DNA of 64,000 nt from Manduca sexta (Eukaryota; Arthropoda; Insecta; Lepidoptera; Sphingidae), in assembly GCF_014839805.1 (NCBI RefSeq), contig NC_051116.1, forward strand, positions 3,515,556 to 3,579,555, in the 5' to 3' direction. The position numbers and the translations under genes were made by a program. Shown here piece after piece: positions 1 to 11,392 of the stretch. A model generated the notes under the pieces. The model did not search any database. It was not told the origin of the DNA and saw only the letters and a program-made list of their open reading frames with translations. The stretch's first letter is position 1. Every line of letters begins with the position of its first letter.

Positions 1-1640
1 TATACAGAAAAGTAGATACATATAGGCGGATTTAATGCCAGAGGCATTTTCTACCAGTCGACCTTGAGGTGGTGCAGAGATAAACAAGATAGGTGCATCT
101 GTAATTAGGTCTGACTATTTAATACATAAATAAACTGATGCCTTTTGTCCCCGAAGATATAGGCAGACACGTAACAAATACATCAACCTTTGGTAATGTT
201 TACTCTGTCACACTATAAAATAGCCACCCTTACCCTATCGCGCATAAAGTAATTGCACTTTTCGTAATGCTTACTCTGTCATACAATGAAATAGGATGCC
301 ACTCTATAGTCATATCGGGAACGACTTTCTGACGCCAAAATGATATGGAACTCAAACCAAAACTACCAGACTCGGGCATTGAATCAAAGGCAAGGCAATC
401 TTTTTTTTCTTATTTAACAAAAGGCATAGTACAGAACACAATAAACAATACTTAAGCACTAAATTACAATCATACTAATTCGACTACCTGAGCCACTCAT
501 ATTAGTTTATATTAAAATGTCTATTCCACCTTCGTTTGTTATTAAAGCTCCAACTATCTCAGCGTGACATAATAGACCAATCCCTCATCCCACGGTGGGA
601 ACCAAGCCATCCCTCACGCGCTCGTCGCACACCTTGGAGCGAGACAATTGCGCGGATAGAAATTTCTATTATGAAGTAGCATCACATTAGCCGTCGTGAA
701 ATATTCCGTAGTGCCTGGTGGGGTGCGGGAAGGGAGGGGGCGCAATTGTCGGCGATTTAACGTTAGTAGTTATATTAAATGTTTCCTTGTGAATAATAAT
801 AGTGCGGTCGTTTCTTTCAAAAGTGTATTTGAAAAATCGCTTTTAACCTTTTAAAATGGTTTACAATATGAAAAATATAAAAGATATTTTTTAAACTGGA
901 TATTGAATTTATTACTTGTATTCATTATAATAAACTAATATTTATAATGTATAAAATGCATTTACTTATAAACGCATACGGCTGTGATGTTCTGCAGTAC
1001 CGTCCGCATTTTTTTCGGAATAAAACTATGAGTTTAAATAATAATAGCCAATATAAAACCTAGAGATCAGTTACATATTATTAAGGAATAAAGTAGTTAT
1101 TTCAAAAAAATATTGCTTTCTACTGAAAATATAAAAAAAAAACAATTTTATTATCTATTCATAACTCTTGATGCACCTTGTATGTACTAACGACACAGAC
1201 GTTTAGATAATATACAAAACAATACAACCATATCGTCTGTTGCCATCCAAACTCAATAACACGTGAAAATATAAATCGCTCCCCTGAATGAGGTCTAACG
1301 AGTTAGTAATTTGTACGGAATGCGATGAATAGTTAGTAATCCTGATATTTGTTGCTAAAGGTCAAAGTTAATGTCCTTTGACCTTCAGTTCACTTTGGCC
1401 TAAGCTGGGATAAATAAAACTTCGCACTTAATATTAAATTGTATAAACTTCGAGTAGAAGAATATTCGTTTTGTATCTGTTCTCTAGGGTTGATGCTACT
1501 TTCTTAGCTCTTGACCGAGTATGAATTAGTACAATATTATATAAATTTACCTACTTATCGTAATGTCATAAATTTCTCATGTTATAGAACTCTATAGAAA
1601 GGCCTAATCACGAATCAGAGATTATAGATTACTACTTTAT
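1..1640. other. Unassigned AT-rich stretch with one spaced inverted repeat
   Basis: No exon or known repeat was recognised. GC-rich patches at about 585-655 and 715-755 carry a perfect 11-bp inverted repeat, GACAATTGCGC at 643-653 and GCGCAATTGTC at 740-750. These could be the ends of a roughly 110-bp palindromic element or chance. The rest is ordinary AT-rich sequence. Confidence 0.45.
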
Positions 1641-1920
1641 TGGTGTTAGGTCTTTAATATGTGAGAGTCCGCCTGGGTAGTTAACACCGCAAGCAGCAGT
1701 GTGTAGTCATTGTGGTATTCCGGATTGAAGGACATTGTAGTCACTTAGCTACTGGACATAGTGAGACTTAACATCTCAAGTCTCAGGATGGCGAGCGCAG
1801 TGGAATACCAAACAATACTTTGTAATTCAAGGTGTTGGTATTTCTACTGTTTATGGGCGTTCGTATCGCTTACCATTAAGCGAACGGCAAGCTCGTATCA
1901 TCATTCAAAGAAAAAAAAAA
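1641..1920 (+). mobile_element. Family A repeat (LINE-tail or SINE-like), near full length
   Basis: First of ten copies of a repeat of about 290 bp. Shared landmarks are a left end with GTGAGAGTCCGCCTGGGTAG, the block TACTGGACATAGTGAGACTT, then GGATGGCGAGCGCAGTGGAA, a segment matching the common lepidopteran TTACCATCAGGCGAACGG motif, and an A-rich right end (here an A run at 1911-1920). No tRNA A/B boxes are seen. The 3' motif resembles the tails of lepidopteran non-LTR retrotransposons. The 96-codon open frame over this copy is not a gene. Confidence 0.8.
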
Positions 1921-2346
1921 GTACAATTATATCAACCTTCTTAATCAAAATATTTCTAAGAAATATCCCACAAGCCCAGACTCTCTACGAAACTCCAAAT
2001 AGGTTACACAGATATACTCACACACTCATACATATACGTTATTTGGCTTAAGATTTCATCCCATTCATTGGTGTAATGTGATGCGTTTGCGGCTCTCTAA
2101 GTCCGCGCCGCAATAGTGACGCTCGTTAGGGTAGCGCGTTAGGGCCCATCGCGTCGGGGAATTTCAACATTACCTGGCCACTAGGGATGGGGTGCAGTCG
2201 ATAAACGATTTGAAATTTATACAAACAAAACAAAAACTGTTTATTAATGTTAAGAGCGAATTACTTTTTATCCCGCTACAATTATTGTCATATTCATTAT
2301 CCTTCTCTTCCTTTTTTATCGTAAATACGTGATTAAAATAAAAGTA

Positions 2347-2440
2347 TTTTGTAAATTTTATCGCGGTTTGTATATTATAATTTTCTGCTGACGTTTCAAA
2401 GACTTTACAGCCTTCATGGTCACGGGGCGGACGTGAATAT
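2347..2440 (-). mobile_element. Penelope-like terminal fragment
   Basis: On the minus strand this carries the block GCTGTAAAGTCTTTGAAACG followed by TATAAT-rich sequence and AACCGCGATAAAA. The same block recurs near 11.8, 15.2, 17.1, 28.4, 29.3 and 41.4 kb. The GAAACGTC word next to a short potential stem recalls the hammerhead-bearing terminal repeats of Penelope-like retroelements; that assignment is inference. Confidence 0.5.
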
Positions 2441-2529
2441 AAGTAATAGATAATTCAATTATTATAATAATGGGATATAAAGAAGAAAGCTGTATCTTTT
2501 CAATTCTCGACAATTTAATTGACGCAAAA

Positions 2530-2728
2530 TCTATACTAATATTATAAAAAGGCAAACCTTGTTTGTAGGGGCTAATCGCTAGAACTACTCAACCGATTTC
2601 GAAAATTCTTTCACTAATAGGAACCTACATTACTCTCGAGTGTACTACTTTTATCCAAGGAAAATATAAAGCGGAAATTTTATCCTGATAAATCTTATAT
2701 CGCGGGCAGAGCCGCGGGCAAAAGCTAG
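2530..2728 (+). mobile_element. Helitron-like non-autonomous element, complete
   Basis: It starts A|TCTATACTAATATTATAAA and ends AAAAG-CTAG|T, so it has the 5' TC and 3' CTRR termini and the A/T insertion site of Helitrons. A GC-rich hairpin (GCGGGC-agag-CCGCGGGC region, 2702-2719) lies a few bases before CTAG, as expected for a rolling-circle terminator. It is about 199 bp and non-coding. Similar short elements are widespread in Lepidoptera. Confidence 0.75.
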
Positions 2729-2894
2729 TGTAACATAAAACTTAATGGAAGTTTTATGAGCTGAGTGGTATGGGTCAAATCCAGCTGATCTATCTTTATT
2801 GTAAACAATTCAATGGTGTATTTCCATTTCTTTAGATAAAAGTTATAAACTAAACTGATATTATGAATAGAAAAGAATAGGGTTTTCGTAAGAT

Positions 2895-3036
2895 TTCTTG
2901 TGATGAACAAACTCAAAACTACTTAATTGATTTCAAAATATTCGTCATTAATAAGAACCAATATTATTCTTACTATAGGTAGCTTTTTAAACCAGGTGTT
3001 AACGCGGGCGGAATCGCAAGCCCAAGCTACTCTAGA
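2895..3036 (+). mobile_element. Degraded Helitron-like fragment
   Basis: A diverged version of the 2530-2728 element. The body phrase about starting or ending around an ACTACTTAATTGATTTC segment is recognisable, followed by GCGGGCGGAATCGC and a terminal CTACTCTAG. The 5' end is missing. Confidence 0.5.
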
Positions 3037-4296
3037 ATAAAACAAAATTACTGCTGAAATTAAAAACTGATTCTGTCGCGATTTTAAATAAAAGTCATAA
3101 AAAATTGTTATATTTTAAAAGACGTTCGCATTCCAAACGAATATACTTTCACATTTTTTTAGTTTCGAGAGCAACGAACTTGGTATTGCGAACGAATTCC
3201 GAATTCAAAATAACTCAGCATGTTTGATTTCTCTGACGTAAATTAGTTTTCATATTAATTTTACGAGTGTTTGAAATTTATTGATAGTTAAATAAACATC
3301 ACAGAGACGTTCATTATAATTAATTTTTCAACACCTATTCACTTTTAATTAATTTTGTTGTAGGTGCAGGGCTCAAACAGGAACACTTTTTAAGTAAAAT
3401 ACAAATTTAAAACTTTATTTACAAAGTTCTTTTCTGTGAATGTTGAATTATCTCGCCTCCAGACATCCGAGCTGCACTTTTCATTGACAAAACATATCCA
3501 TTATCCATTATGCTCAAATGAAAAGTACCAGCATCGAGTTACGTACGGACAGAATATGAAACATTATACATCAACGTCATAAATTATGAACGCGTTATAT
3601 TAAACGGTCGCCGTTCGATATGATTTTATCACTCGGTTTACGATTATTCATTTTACGATGTGCATGTAAAATGTAAAATCAATACAGACCACTTATTCAA
3701 AAATAGGTTTCAACCACTCGATTACTGGAGTACCTCGTATTCGAGAGTCTGTACATTTCATATTATTGTCTACCTGTATTGTGGAATTGGGTACAAATAC
3801 TGTTAAGTTTTGATTTGAAGACGTAGTAGCCCATGCTATTCTTAGAGACTTCTGGTGTCTCAGGAGCTCGAGTGTATAGCAGAGGAGTGCAGAATTAAAT
3901 TCTTTATTCAAAATTTCGAGTGGTATAATAGTTGGCACACAACTTGAGTTAACTACTGTGTGGTGGATGCATATTTTTGTATGTATTCTCAAGTTGTTTG
4001 CCGGCTTTCTATCTGCTGTTTAGGCAACCGTAGCGGTCACAAATCGAGCAGGTTGTCTTCATAACACGTTTGAGAGATTGCACACAAGTTCACGAATCTA
4101 ATAAGTTACGAAAGTAAGTAAATGAATTACTGATATGAAAATGAGTTTGCCTCAATGCGTTGTTCTAATAAAGTTTGCTGTACGGATCGTGGATTTATTA
4201 GTAATACCTTAACATCTAGGGATAAAACGCTTTCCACTTAAGCAGGTTTCAATTATCATCGAATTTAAAAGTTAGAATTTGGTTTGGAATTTCGAA
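3037..4296. other. Unassigned AT-rich stretch
   Basis: No splice-flanked open frame or known repeat was recognised. A 99-codon minus-strand frame (3693-3992) contains HQKSLRIAWA, faintly like a LINE RNase H segment, but lacks the catalytic context and is not called. Confidence 0.4.
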
Positions 4297-4456
4297 TTGG
4301 GCAAAGTCATATTGGGTTTTTCTGCTCAGTATCAGCCTGAAATCTGGAATTTGTACCCGATATGGTGATAGGCTAGCTCGGACGGATCACACAGGTGAAA
4401 ATGGAGTAGCCTAGTTGCACCCCTGCCTAAGGGAATTAAGACGTGATGTGTGTGTT
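4297..4456 (+). mobile_element. Family E tRNA-SINE body, 5' truncated
   Basis: It matches the body shared by the full copy at 62181-62440: GGGCAAAGT, ATTGGGTTTTTCTGCTCAGT, ATATGGTGATAGGCT, a tail with GCACCCCTGCC, and the closing GACGTGATGTGTGTGT. The tRNA-like head is absent. Confidence 0.75.
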
Positions 4457-4561
4457 TTAAACCCACCAAAACTGGAATAAGTATCGACATCTATCCCTCC
4501 CTAAGTGACTGAGCGAGCGAGTGATTTCACGTGACATTAGACGCTGACCGGCGCGCGGCGG

Positions 4562-4600
4562 CGGTGCGGTGACGAGCGGTCGCGGGCGCGTCACGCACCG
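4562..4600. repeat. GC-rich near-perfect hairpin
   Basis: CGGTGCGGTGACG (4562-4574) can pair with CGTCACGCACCG (4589-4600), with one unpaired G and a 14-base GC-rich loop. The surrounding 4540-4600 is dense in CpG, unlike its AT-rich neighbourhood. Function is unknown. Confidence 0.6.
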
Positions 4601-4666
4601 TTACTACATTACAGGAAGTAGGTTCACTTTATAGTAAGGATCTGTTTCACACCTCACATAAATATA

Positions 4667-4998
4667 AATAATAATAATAATATCAGCCCTGTATTATATA
4701 CTTGCCCACTGCTGAGCACGGGCCTCCTCTACTACTGAGAGGGATTAGGCCTTAGTCCACCACGCTGGCCTAGTGCGGATTGGTAGACTTCACACAACTT
4801 CGAAATTCCTATAGAGAACTTATCAGATGTGCAGGTTTCCTCACGATGTTTTCCTTCACCGTTTAAGCGAACGATAAATTCACAAAGAATACACACATGA
4901 TTTTTTAGAAAAAGTCAGAGGTGTGTGCCTTTGGGATTTGAACCTGCGGACATTCGTCTCGGCAGTCCGTTCCACACCCAACTAGGCTATCGCCGCTT
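4667..4998 (-). mobile_element. Family B tRNA-derived SINE, full length
   Basis: On the minus strand it begins AGCGGCGATAGCCTAGTTGG (pol III A box TAGCCTAGTTGG). A B box, GGTTCAAATCC, follows at about 4938-4948, then a conserved body and a (TTA/ATT)n tail. It is flanked by an 11-bp target duplication with one mismatch: ACATAAATATA at 4656-4666 and ACATAAGTATA at 4999-5009. This is a textbook tRNA-SINE integration. Confidence 0.88.
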
Positions 4999-5009
4999 AC
5001 ATAAGTATA

Positions 5010-5717
5010 AGCCGACCAAATACAAAAGTCTCTTATCCATGATGCCAAATGTTAATAAAATAAGTTGGTACTATACACATTATTTGATTAAGACGATAAC
5101 TGTAACGAAAAATACTTGGAGTGTATGAAACAGGTTTGCAGTGTTATTCAACTACTGCAGCTGCCCATCGGGATGTATTCATCTCTTACCGGTTGACATT
5201 TTCCTCTGCAGTGAAGCTATTTTGCCTGGCTATACGAAAAAGGTGGCTGCATGAAAGTCCTTTTTGGAATAAAATTTCTGCTGCGCAGTTTTTTGGTATA
5301 AAAGGTAGCCAAACATACAAATCATTTTGCAATCTTATGATTTCTTTTACAAATGAGTGATACAACCGTTCACTTGATGACTGGTTTTACTTTCAATTAC
5401 AAAATACTGGAGAGAACTATATATCGACTACATTCGTCTGTGAGACATATTTCAAGTCTCAAAACATAAAATCGAAACTCAAATATAATCTGATTGCTAG
5501 TCGTTTTTATTATAACGGCTCGCTTTCTTTGCCAACAACGTTTCAGAGCGTAGACGTGTTCCCGTAACGCCCGGGATTTCAACACATAAAAAATGTATGA
5601 GAGTTGCGCACCTCGAGTTATTATAGAAATAGAATCTTTACGCTTAGTGCTGAAGTTAGCGGCTTACCACGGGCGAAAGGTAGTTGGGACTATTTTGATG
5701 ACTTATTATAATCAACT
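5010..5717. other. Unassigned stretch
   Basis: Moderately AT-rich. Open frames of 60-80 codons are present but have no splice context or recognisable motif. No repeat family was identified. Confidence 0.4.
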
Positions 5718-5944
5718 ACCTCAGTGGTGTAGTTGTATTGTGGTACACGGCTCTTAGGTCTCTCAGGTAGGCTCTTGGGTCGAGAAAGGTGATATTGCTT
5801 TTCTGTTCAATATCAGTTTAGAGTTTGGCATTTGTTCCCGATATAGCGATAGACTTATCCGAATATCGTGGACATATGATAGAAGGTGGGTTGTTGGCTG
5901 TGCCTCTGCTTACCCTTCGTGAACATAGGCGACATGCATGTTTG
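5718..5944 (+). mobile_element. Family E tRNA-derived SINE, diverged
   Basis: The head reads CTCAGTGGTGTAGTTGTATT (A-box-like) and the B-box region is degraded. It is followed by the family E body (GTGATATTGCTTTTCTGTTC, GATATAGCGATAG) and a 3' part with GCCTCTGCTTACCCTTCGTG. Confidence 0.7.
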
Positions 5945-6170
5945 CTTTTTTATATTATAATCAACGCTGCTATATGCTATTCGAATAAGAATCAAAATGT
6001 ATGATGATGCGAGTGAATCGCCCGTCTGATTAGGCATCTACTCGAAATCAAATATTACCCAGAACTATTAACTCTGCAGTAGCTACAATCAAATAGAAAA
6101 TGTACTCTTACTCCGCACTATGACGACACAGCAACTAGTTTGAATGTTCTTGGAATAGCAACATAACTTG

Positions 6171-6470
6171 TGGTAACTGGTGGAAGATCTCTCATATGTG
6201 AGGGTCCGCCTGGGTAGGTACTAAAGTAATGTCTATTTCTGCCGCCAGTCAGCAGTGTGTAATCACTGTGGTGTTCTGGATTTAAGAACATTTTAGCCAG
6301 TATAACTGCTGGACATAGTGAGACTTAACATCTCATGTCTCAGGATAGAGAGCGCAGTGGAATACCAAACAGTGCTTTGTAATTCAAGGTGTTGGTTGCT
6401 GTTTTTACTGTTTATGGGCGGTCGTATCGCTTACCATCAGGCGAACGGCAAGGTCGTCTCGTCATTTACA
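6171..6470 (+). mobile_element. Family A repeat, full length
   Basis: It carries the palindromic left-end block CTCATATGTGAGGGTCCGCC, ATGTCTATTTCTGCCGCC, the AGACTTAACATCTCATGTCT core, and the TTACCATCAGGCGAACGG right segment. Both ends are present, so this is close to the family consensus. Confidence 0.82.
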
Positions 6471-7336
6471 GATATAAACAAAAAAATACTACTTGATACG
6501 ACAGGGATAGACCTCACAATGCCTACGGCACGATTATTCTAAATTATTTACCGAACCATAAACAAAATTACAGCCAACAGAACTGATCTTATTAAACCTC
6601 AAAAATAACACAAGGAAATACGTTTTGTTTCCATAAACAAATATAAAGAAAGGCATTCAAATTTACATTTTCCTAACAAATCAAACATAAATAATGAATG
6701 ACAGAAAAGAAAAACCGAGGCGAGTGGTAGGTCGACCGTCGACCGTCGCGCCACCTGCCGTGATCATATCGAACCGATTTCAATCACAAATCATATTTTG
6801 ATTCAACTGTAAAGGTGTGTCTACACTGATATTTTACGATGGTATGCAGTTAAAAATATCTCAAATTGGCCTCTGAAACGCCCTAACAATTCCTTTGATT
6901 TGATGTGACGGTGGTTACTCATCACATTCTTGCTTACTTACTTTGTGTTAAGAACATTGGATCTGTAATATATGGTCTATAAATTTGTGAGAGCGAGAAT
7001 GTCATCTACGGCGTGGAGTTGTTTCATTTTTACTAATAACTTAACGAATTCTTATAGCAATAAACATTAAAAAAAAATGTTTTTAATAGGAAATAAAAAC
7101 GATCGTTAACTTGAAATTATTGTATAATAAAAAAATAAAATCGTCAGCGCAGTGTATTCCTCGCTTTACACCGAGAGCTCCGACGAAAACATTAGAAAAG
7201 CAAACGATACAATAATTGGTGTGGGGCGCGCCGGCCGGCCCGATTTATACAATAAAAGAATATAATGACGTGAATTCTATTTCATATCTCCCGTATATTA
7301 TTACCGACAAAACGCGCCCTCGCTCTTATTACCGAT
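6471..7336. other. Unassigned AT-rich stretch with GC-rich patches
   Basis: No gene or repeat was recognised. Short GC-rich patches occur at about 6719-6760 (a repeated GTCGACCGTCGACCGTCGCG word) and 7218-7240 (GGCGCGCCGGCCGGCC). Confidence 0.4.
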
Positions 7337-7495
7337 CGTCTACTGCACCAAACGCGACAGCACGCGGCTGTACGCGCCGGTGACACAGCGCGGCACAGAG
7401 CGCTCGTCTACTGCACCACACGCGACAGCACGCGGCTGTACGCGCCGGTGACACAGCGCGACACAGAGCGCTCGTCTACTGCACCACACGCGACT
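7337..7495. repeat. 68-bp GC-rich tandem repeat, about 2.3 units
   Basis: CGTCTACTGCACCA recurs at 7337, 7405 and 7473, exactly 68 bp apart. Units 1 and 2 differ at only a few positions and the third is cut after about 23 bp. Because 68 is not a multiple of three, a frame through the array shifts from unit to unit, which argues against coding. Confidence 0.85.
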
Positions 7496-8344
7496 GATCA
7501 GTCTCACGTGTGGTGGCTCCACATTACCGCGTGATCTACAAGTCTTCTTCAGGCATGAATCCTTCCTCGCACAATACATCACTTTAGTGTTATCGCGCGA
7601 AATACAATGTATCATAACCATTGTACGTCCAGTTCCGGCACAGGCGTTTCCGCTCCACACACAACCGCCGATGTATTACTAGGGTTGTCTCCTGTCGAAT
7701 CTGTAGACTCCCTGATGACTCGTAATTTACTCGCTATAATTAGAGTATCTTGTTCATCGATAATTATTGAGACTGGCAGGCTTAATTGGGATAGCGGTGT
7801 GTAAATTTATAGGTTTTATTTTTTAAATTATAACCCAAATAAATCAGCGTTATCCGTACATATACCTATCATACTAAAGCGACTTCCGAAAAAATTAAAG
7901 AATAGTTAAAGAAAATATTGATAAATAATACCTACACTAGGCACCCTTGTTTTGTTGATTCTAGAGACATACCTGCCTACTTATTCGAGAAAACAGGCTT
8001 AAGATTATGATGCTTTTTCATCGCTATTGGAATATAAGGATTTGCATTTGAAATGAGCTCAAAGAGTAAGTTTCCTCGCCGAGGCAACAAGTTTTCCTTT
8101 AATCGAGAAAAAGTAAATAAAGAACGAGCGATTCTGTTTAAGTATTCTAGAGTTAGTTAAACTTGTATTATACAAGTAAATCCTGCGAACTAGTTTGTCG
8201 CGTGAGGCCATCGCTACGGCCCATGACGTCACCAACAGTAAAACAGCTCAAGGGAAGACCAGCGCTAGCTATTGCCAACACATGCTCTGTTGGACCCTTT
8301 TTGTAGCAAAAACATAAAGGCATTCTCATCTAATGGAAATGGGG
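7496..8344. other. Unassigned stretch
   Basis: No exon was recognised. A consensus CRE/ATF word, TGACGTCA, occurs at 8224-8231 in a GC-richer patch; a single word is weak evidence of function. Confidence 0.35.
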
Positions 8345-8400
8345 GTTGGTGATCATTTACCATCAGGTGAATCGTATGCTCGTTTACCCTCTATACCATG
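8345..8400 (+). mobile_element. LINE/SINE tail fragment
   Basis: TTACCATCAGGTGAATCG followed by ATGCTCGTTTACC is the 3'-end motif common to many lepidopteran non-LTR elements. Only about 55 bp remain. Confidence 0.55.
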
Positions 8401-8504
8401 CAAATAAAAAGCATAGTTGTATATATGTACTACGAACCGTTAGTCACAAAAGAAGCTGAATAAAGTTAAAATTTCAAATGGACTTTAAGCTTTTGTCTCT
8501 TTCT

Positions 8505-8650
8505 TGGGAAAGTGACCCCATTGCACCTGAGAGTAAGTGGAGTATGGTCCAATAGAATGTTGACTGATTATAGTTACTTGGGTCACTGTTACGGGTTTAA
8601 ACAACTTGTGTACGATGATCCGGGCGGATATAAAATATATCTTACCACTA
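8505..8650 (-). mobile_element. Family C element with internal deletion
   Basis: Both ends of family C are present: GTGACCCCATTGCACC at one end and the GGGCGGATATAAAATATATC segment plus ACCACTA at the other. About 90 bp of the middle (the GTCGACAC...CGGAACGCGACAC region) are missing compared with the copy at 55569-55812. Confidence 0.7.
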
Positions 8651-9300
8651 CAAATTAAAGTTCATTTTTCGCTAATCCTATTTACATCTTCTATAATAAA
8701 GAGTTGATTATCCTTCTGATTACATGGCAACTACAAAAGGCCTAGTCATAAATTAACAAATAACCTATACACAAAAGAAAATGTTCGAATAAATGGTCTA
8801 CGATATAGCCCGCTGTAGTGTTGGTGGCGACCCTGCCGCGCGCGTTCCAAATAAATCGTTCGTATAAAAGTGCATTTTTCTGAACCGCGTGATATGTACG
8901 ACGTTTCCTTCCTGCACTCGTTCAAAACACCACACGCTGGCTCATCTATCACAGCTTAGTTTGGGGTTTAAGAAATATTTAAAAATATTTCTTGGAATAT
9001 AAAGGAATTTTAAAAAGTCTTGTTTATATCACTTAAAAATATACGAAATGTTACTCAAAAATAGACTAATGTAATCGTATACCAAGTTTATTTCCAATAT
9101 ATCATAGATGCGAGTTTTTCACCAATTAATCTGCTACAAAAATATTATACATTTTACAAGTAAAACACCATATTAGGTAGAACTGTTAATTACTTATCGG
9201 TATGTTTTTTGTATTTACGCAAACATCAAGCAAACCACTAACATAGTTATCTCCGTACAGATATTTAGTGACGTAAGTTTTTAGACTGCCTCAGAAGCTT
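8651..9300. other. Unassigned AT-rich stretch
   Basis: No gene or repeat was recognised. TATAAAAG at about 8864 lies in a short GC-richer patch (8800-8950), without other core-promoter elements. Confidence 0.35.
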
Positions 9301-9525
9301 ATTTGTACTATATGCATTGTACGAGAACACTAAGGTCTCGGGTGCAAACTCAGGGTAGACAAAAAACCTATGCTCTATAGGCCTGTAGTCCGAAATTTAT
9401 TCTCGATATTATAGCGATAGGCTCGCAGTATTACATCATGTGACGGGAGATACAGGTGAAAAATTAGTACCCTGGATGCACCTCTACATACCCCTCCTGA
9501 GAGACAGGCGTGATGTGTGTGTATT
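9301..9525 (+). mobile_element. Family E tRNA-SINE, diverged
   Basis: Recognised from TATGCATTGTACGAGAACAC (head remnant), GGTCTCGGGTGCAAACTC (degraded B box), ATTATAGCGATAGGCTCGC, and the 3' part GCACCTCTACATACCCCTCC with GGCGTGATGTGTGTGT. Confidence 0.68.
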
Positions 9526-10650
9526 TTTTAAAACCGTTCTTGTGGGACTTTCCCGGAAGCTTATTTGCAAACAAAGCATTGAGCGAAAGCTAGTCTAACA
9601 TTACAAATTGTATTCAGGGCTAAGTCTCAAGCAAACCGCATAATCCTTCAATGCACGGCTTTGATCATGCTCTACGTGAAGCCGATAATGTCACCCAAGG
9701 TCACTCATTAATGAATCACTCAGTATTTAGTTACACTATTGAGATCAAAGCCTTGTTCGGATAGTAATGAGAGTGTCAGATGTAAGTTCGGAGGCTCTAT
9801 CAACTTTACATATATTAATGATGTTTGTTACTAGCTTTTGCTACCGGATACGTCCGGGTTAAATATTACCCTGTTTAATTAATACCATAAATGCTAAAGA
9901 TTGAAAAGTAAATTTAGGCAACAGGTGAACGGAATTAGAAGAAAATTGGCACAAAAGTAGACCATAAATTAACATATATGCTACTTTTTAATCAAGGGAT
10001 TTAATGGGAATTAATTGATTTTTAAATATCATGCTTCGTATAAGTAACGCTTTGAATCTTTACAATATTTTGGGCATTTTTGTAGCGGGATAAGCCTTTC
10101 ACAGCGGAAGCCACGAACAACGCTTAGTAGGTAATAAATTGACGTTTGACGAAACAATTATCTTCTTTGGCTTTGCGCACTTAAATTTCGGATCAGCGCA
10201 ATACACTTTTTCATGCATGAGGTCTATAGCATTTTGATTCAACCAAAGATATCATGCGTATAAAACTATTTGCCATCATAAGAAATCGATACCTTCTTTT
10301 AAGATTAACCCATCGTCTATTTTAACAAAAGTATTAAAATAAAACTAGTTGAAAGATTACAATTATGCTAAAAGTATTCAGAAAAGATTTTGCGAGTAGA
10401 ACGCGATATCAACTGTTCCTGTCAGCTCCTGAAGTGCAGATAACCCGGCCCCTTATCTCTCCAGTCCGAGACGGCTTCTTGGCGCAACTTAACTAGTTTT
10501 ACAATATTTATTTTACAGAATCTAGGGCATTACATGAGGCTTAAAATATCAAGTAGTTTTTGCTTAAGGGAATTGAAATTCTTGTTTGGAATAATAAACG
10601 TAAAAATCTCACTTGTTTGGCTATTATTTCGAAAAGTAACCAAAGAAATG
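9526..10650. other. Mostly unassigned stretch with two repeat-end scraps
   Basis: A Helitron-like 3' scrap (GAGCGAAAGCTAGT, about 9580-9595) and an oppositely oriented one (ACTAGCTTTTGCTACCGG, about 9831-9850) are visible. Otherwise nothing was recognised. Confidence 0.4.
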
Positions 10651-11042
10651 ATAATACCTCCTCTACTACTGAGAAGGATTAGACCTTAGTCCACCAAGTT
10701 GGCCTAGTGCGGATTGGTAGACTTCAATATATAAGCTAATTTAATTAAGTAATAATTAAATGTTCTCATGCACCTTGACTTATCATAAGTGCAACTATGT
10801 TCGCCTACGTGATGAATAAAGCATTTTATTTTATTTTATTTATTTCACAAACCCTCAAAATTCCTATAGACAATTTCTTAGTTATGCAGGTTTCCTCATG
10901 ACGTTTTCCTTCGCCGTTACAGCAATAATTCACAAAGAATACACACATCATTTTAGAAAAATCAGAGGTGTTCCTAAGTCTTCGAACCTGCGGACATTCT
11001 TCTCGGCAGTCCGTTCAACACCCAACTAGACTATCGCCGCTT
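10651..11042 (-). mobile_element. Family B tRNA-SINE interrupted by a LINE tail
   Basis: The SINE body (CTACTACTGAGAAGGATTAG, GCGGATTGGTAGACTTCA) is split at 10726 and resumes at about 10842. It ends in the tRNA-like head (minus-strand B box near 10978-10988 and A box near 11030). The (ATT)n tail end is truncated. Confidence 0.8.
10727..10841 (+). mobile_element. 3'-end fragment of a non-LTR retrotransposon nested in SINE B
   Basis: It ends with GTTCGCCTACGTGATGAATA, an AATAAA-like signal and an (ATTTT)n tail. It sits inside the SINE B body, which joins up again when this segment is removed. Severe 5' truncation is typical of LINE insertion. A short TTCA duplication at the edges is possible. 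Confidence 0.65.
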
Positions 11043-11240
11043 TTCAATTACTGAAGAAATGACTGTCAAAAACAATATACCTACTAGTAAGGAGTTACGC
11101 AGACGACGTTTTTTTACGCGCCAATGACGCGTGCCTTCACTCCGAACATTTAGTAAACGAAATTCTTACTGTATAGCGATTATTGCGCATTTTAGTTGCT
11201 TTGAAGTGCATCAGTTTATTAACGTTTTCTGTGTAGGCGC

Positions 11241-11392
11241 CAGTGGCGAAGCGTCCATACAAGCTTACCTTTTAGGTTTATTTCCAACTGTCTTAGTTTG
11301 TGTTTTCTGTTAAATTGGGCCCGATATGTTGACTAAGGCTAAATACTTTTTGCCTCTGTTCACCTTTTGAAAAATTTCACCCTTCGCCACTG
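11241..11392 (+). mobile_element. hAT-type MITE with 8-bp target duplication
   Basis: Inverted ends CAGTGGCGAAG and CTTCGCCACTG, 152 bp in all. Flanks are GTAGGCGC (11233-11240) and GTAGGCTC (11393-11400), an 8-bp duplication with one mismatch. CAGNGGCG ends and 8-bp duplications are diagnostic of hAT transposons. It is non-coding and must have been moved by a transposase from elsewhere. Confidence 0.85.

Noticed and set aside
3693..3992. Minus-strand frame with HQKSLRIAWA, possibly a LINE RNase H fragment
   Set aside because: Catalytic residues and surrounding reverse-transcriptase sequence are absent; the resemblance is only a few residues.
7340..7660. 106-codon minus-strand frame over the 68-bp tandem repeat
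   Set aside because: The 68-bp period shifts frame between units and the peptide has no recognisable domain.
8864..8871. TATAAAAG as a promoter
   Set aside because: Isolated TATA-like word without initiator, downstream exon or conservation evidence.
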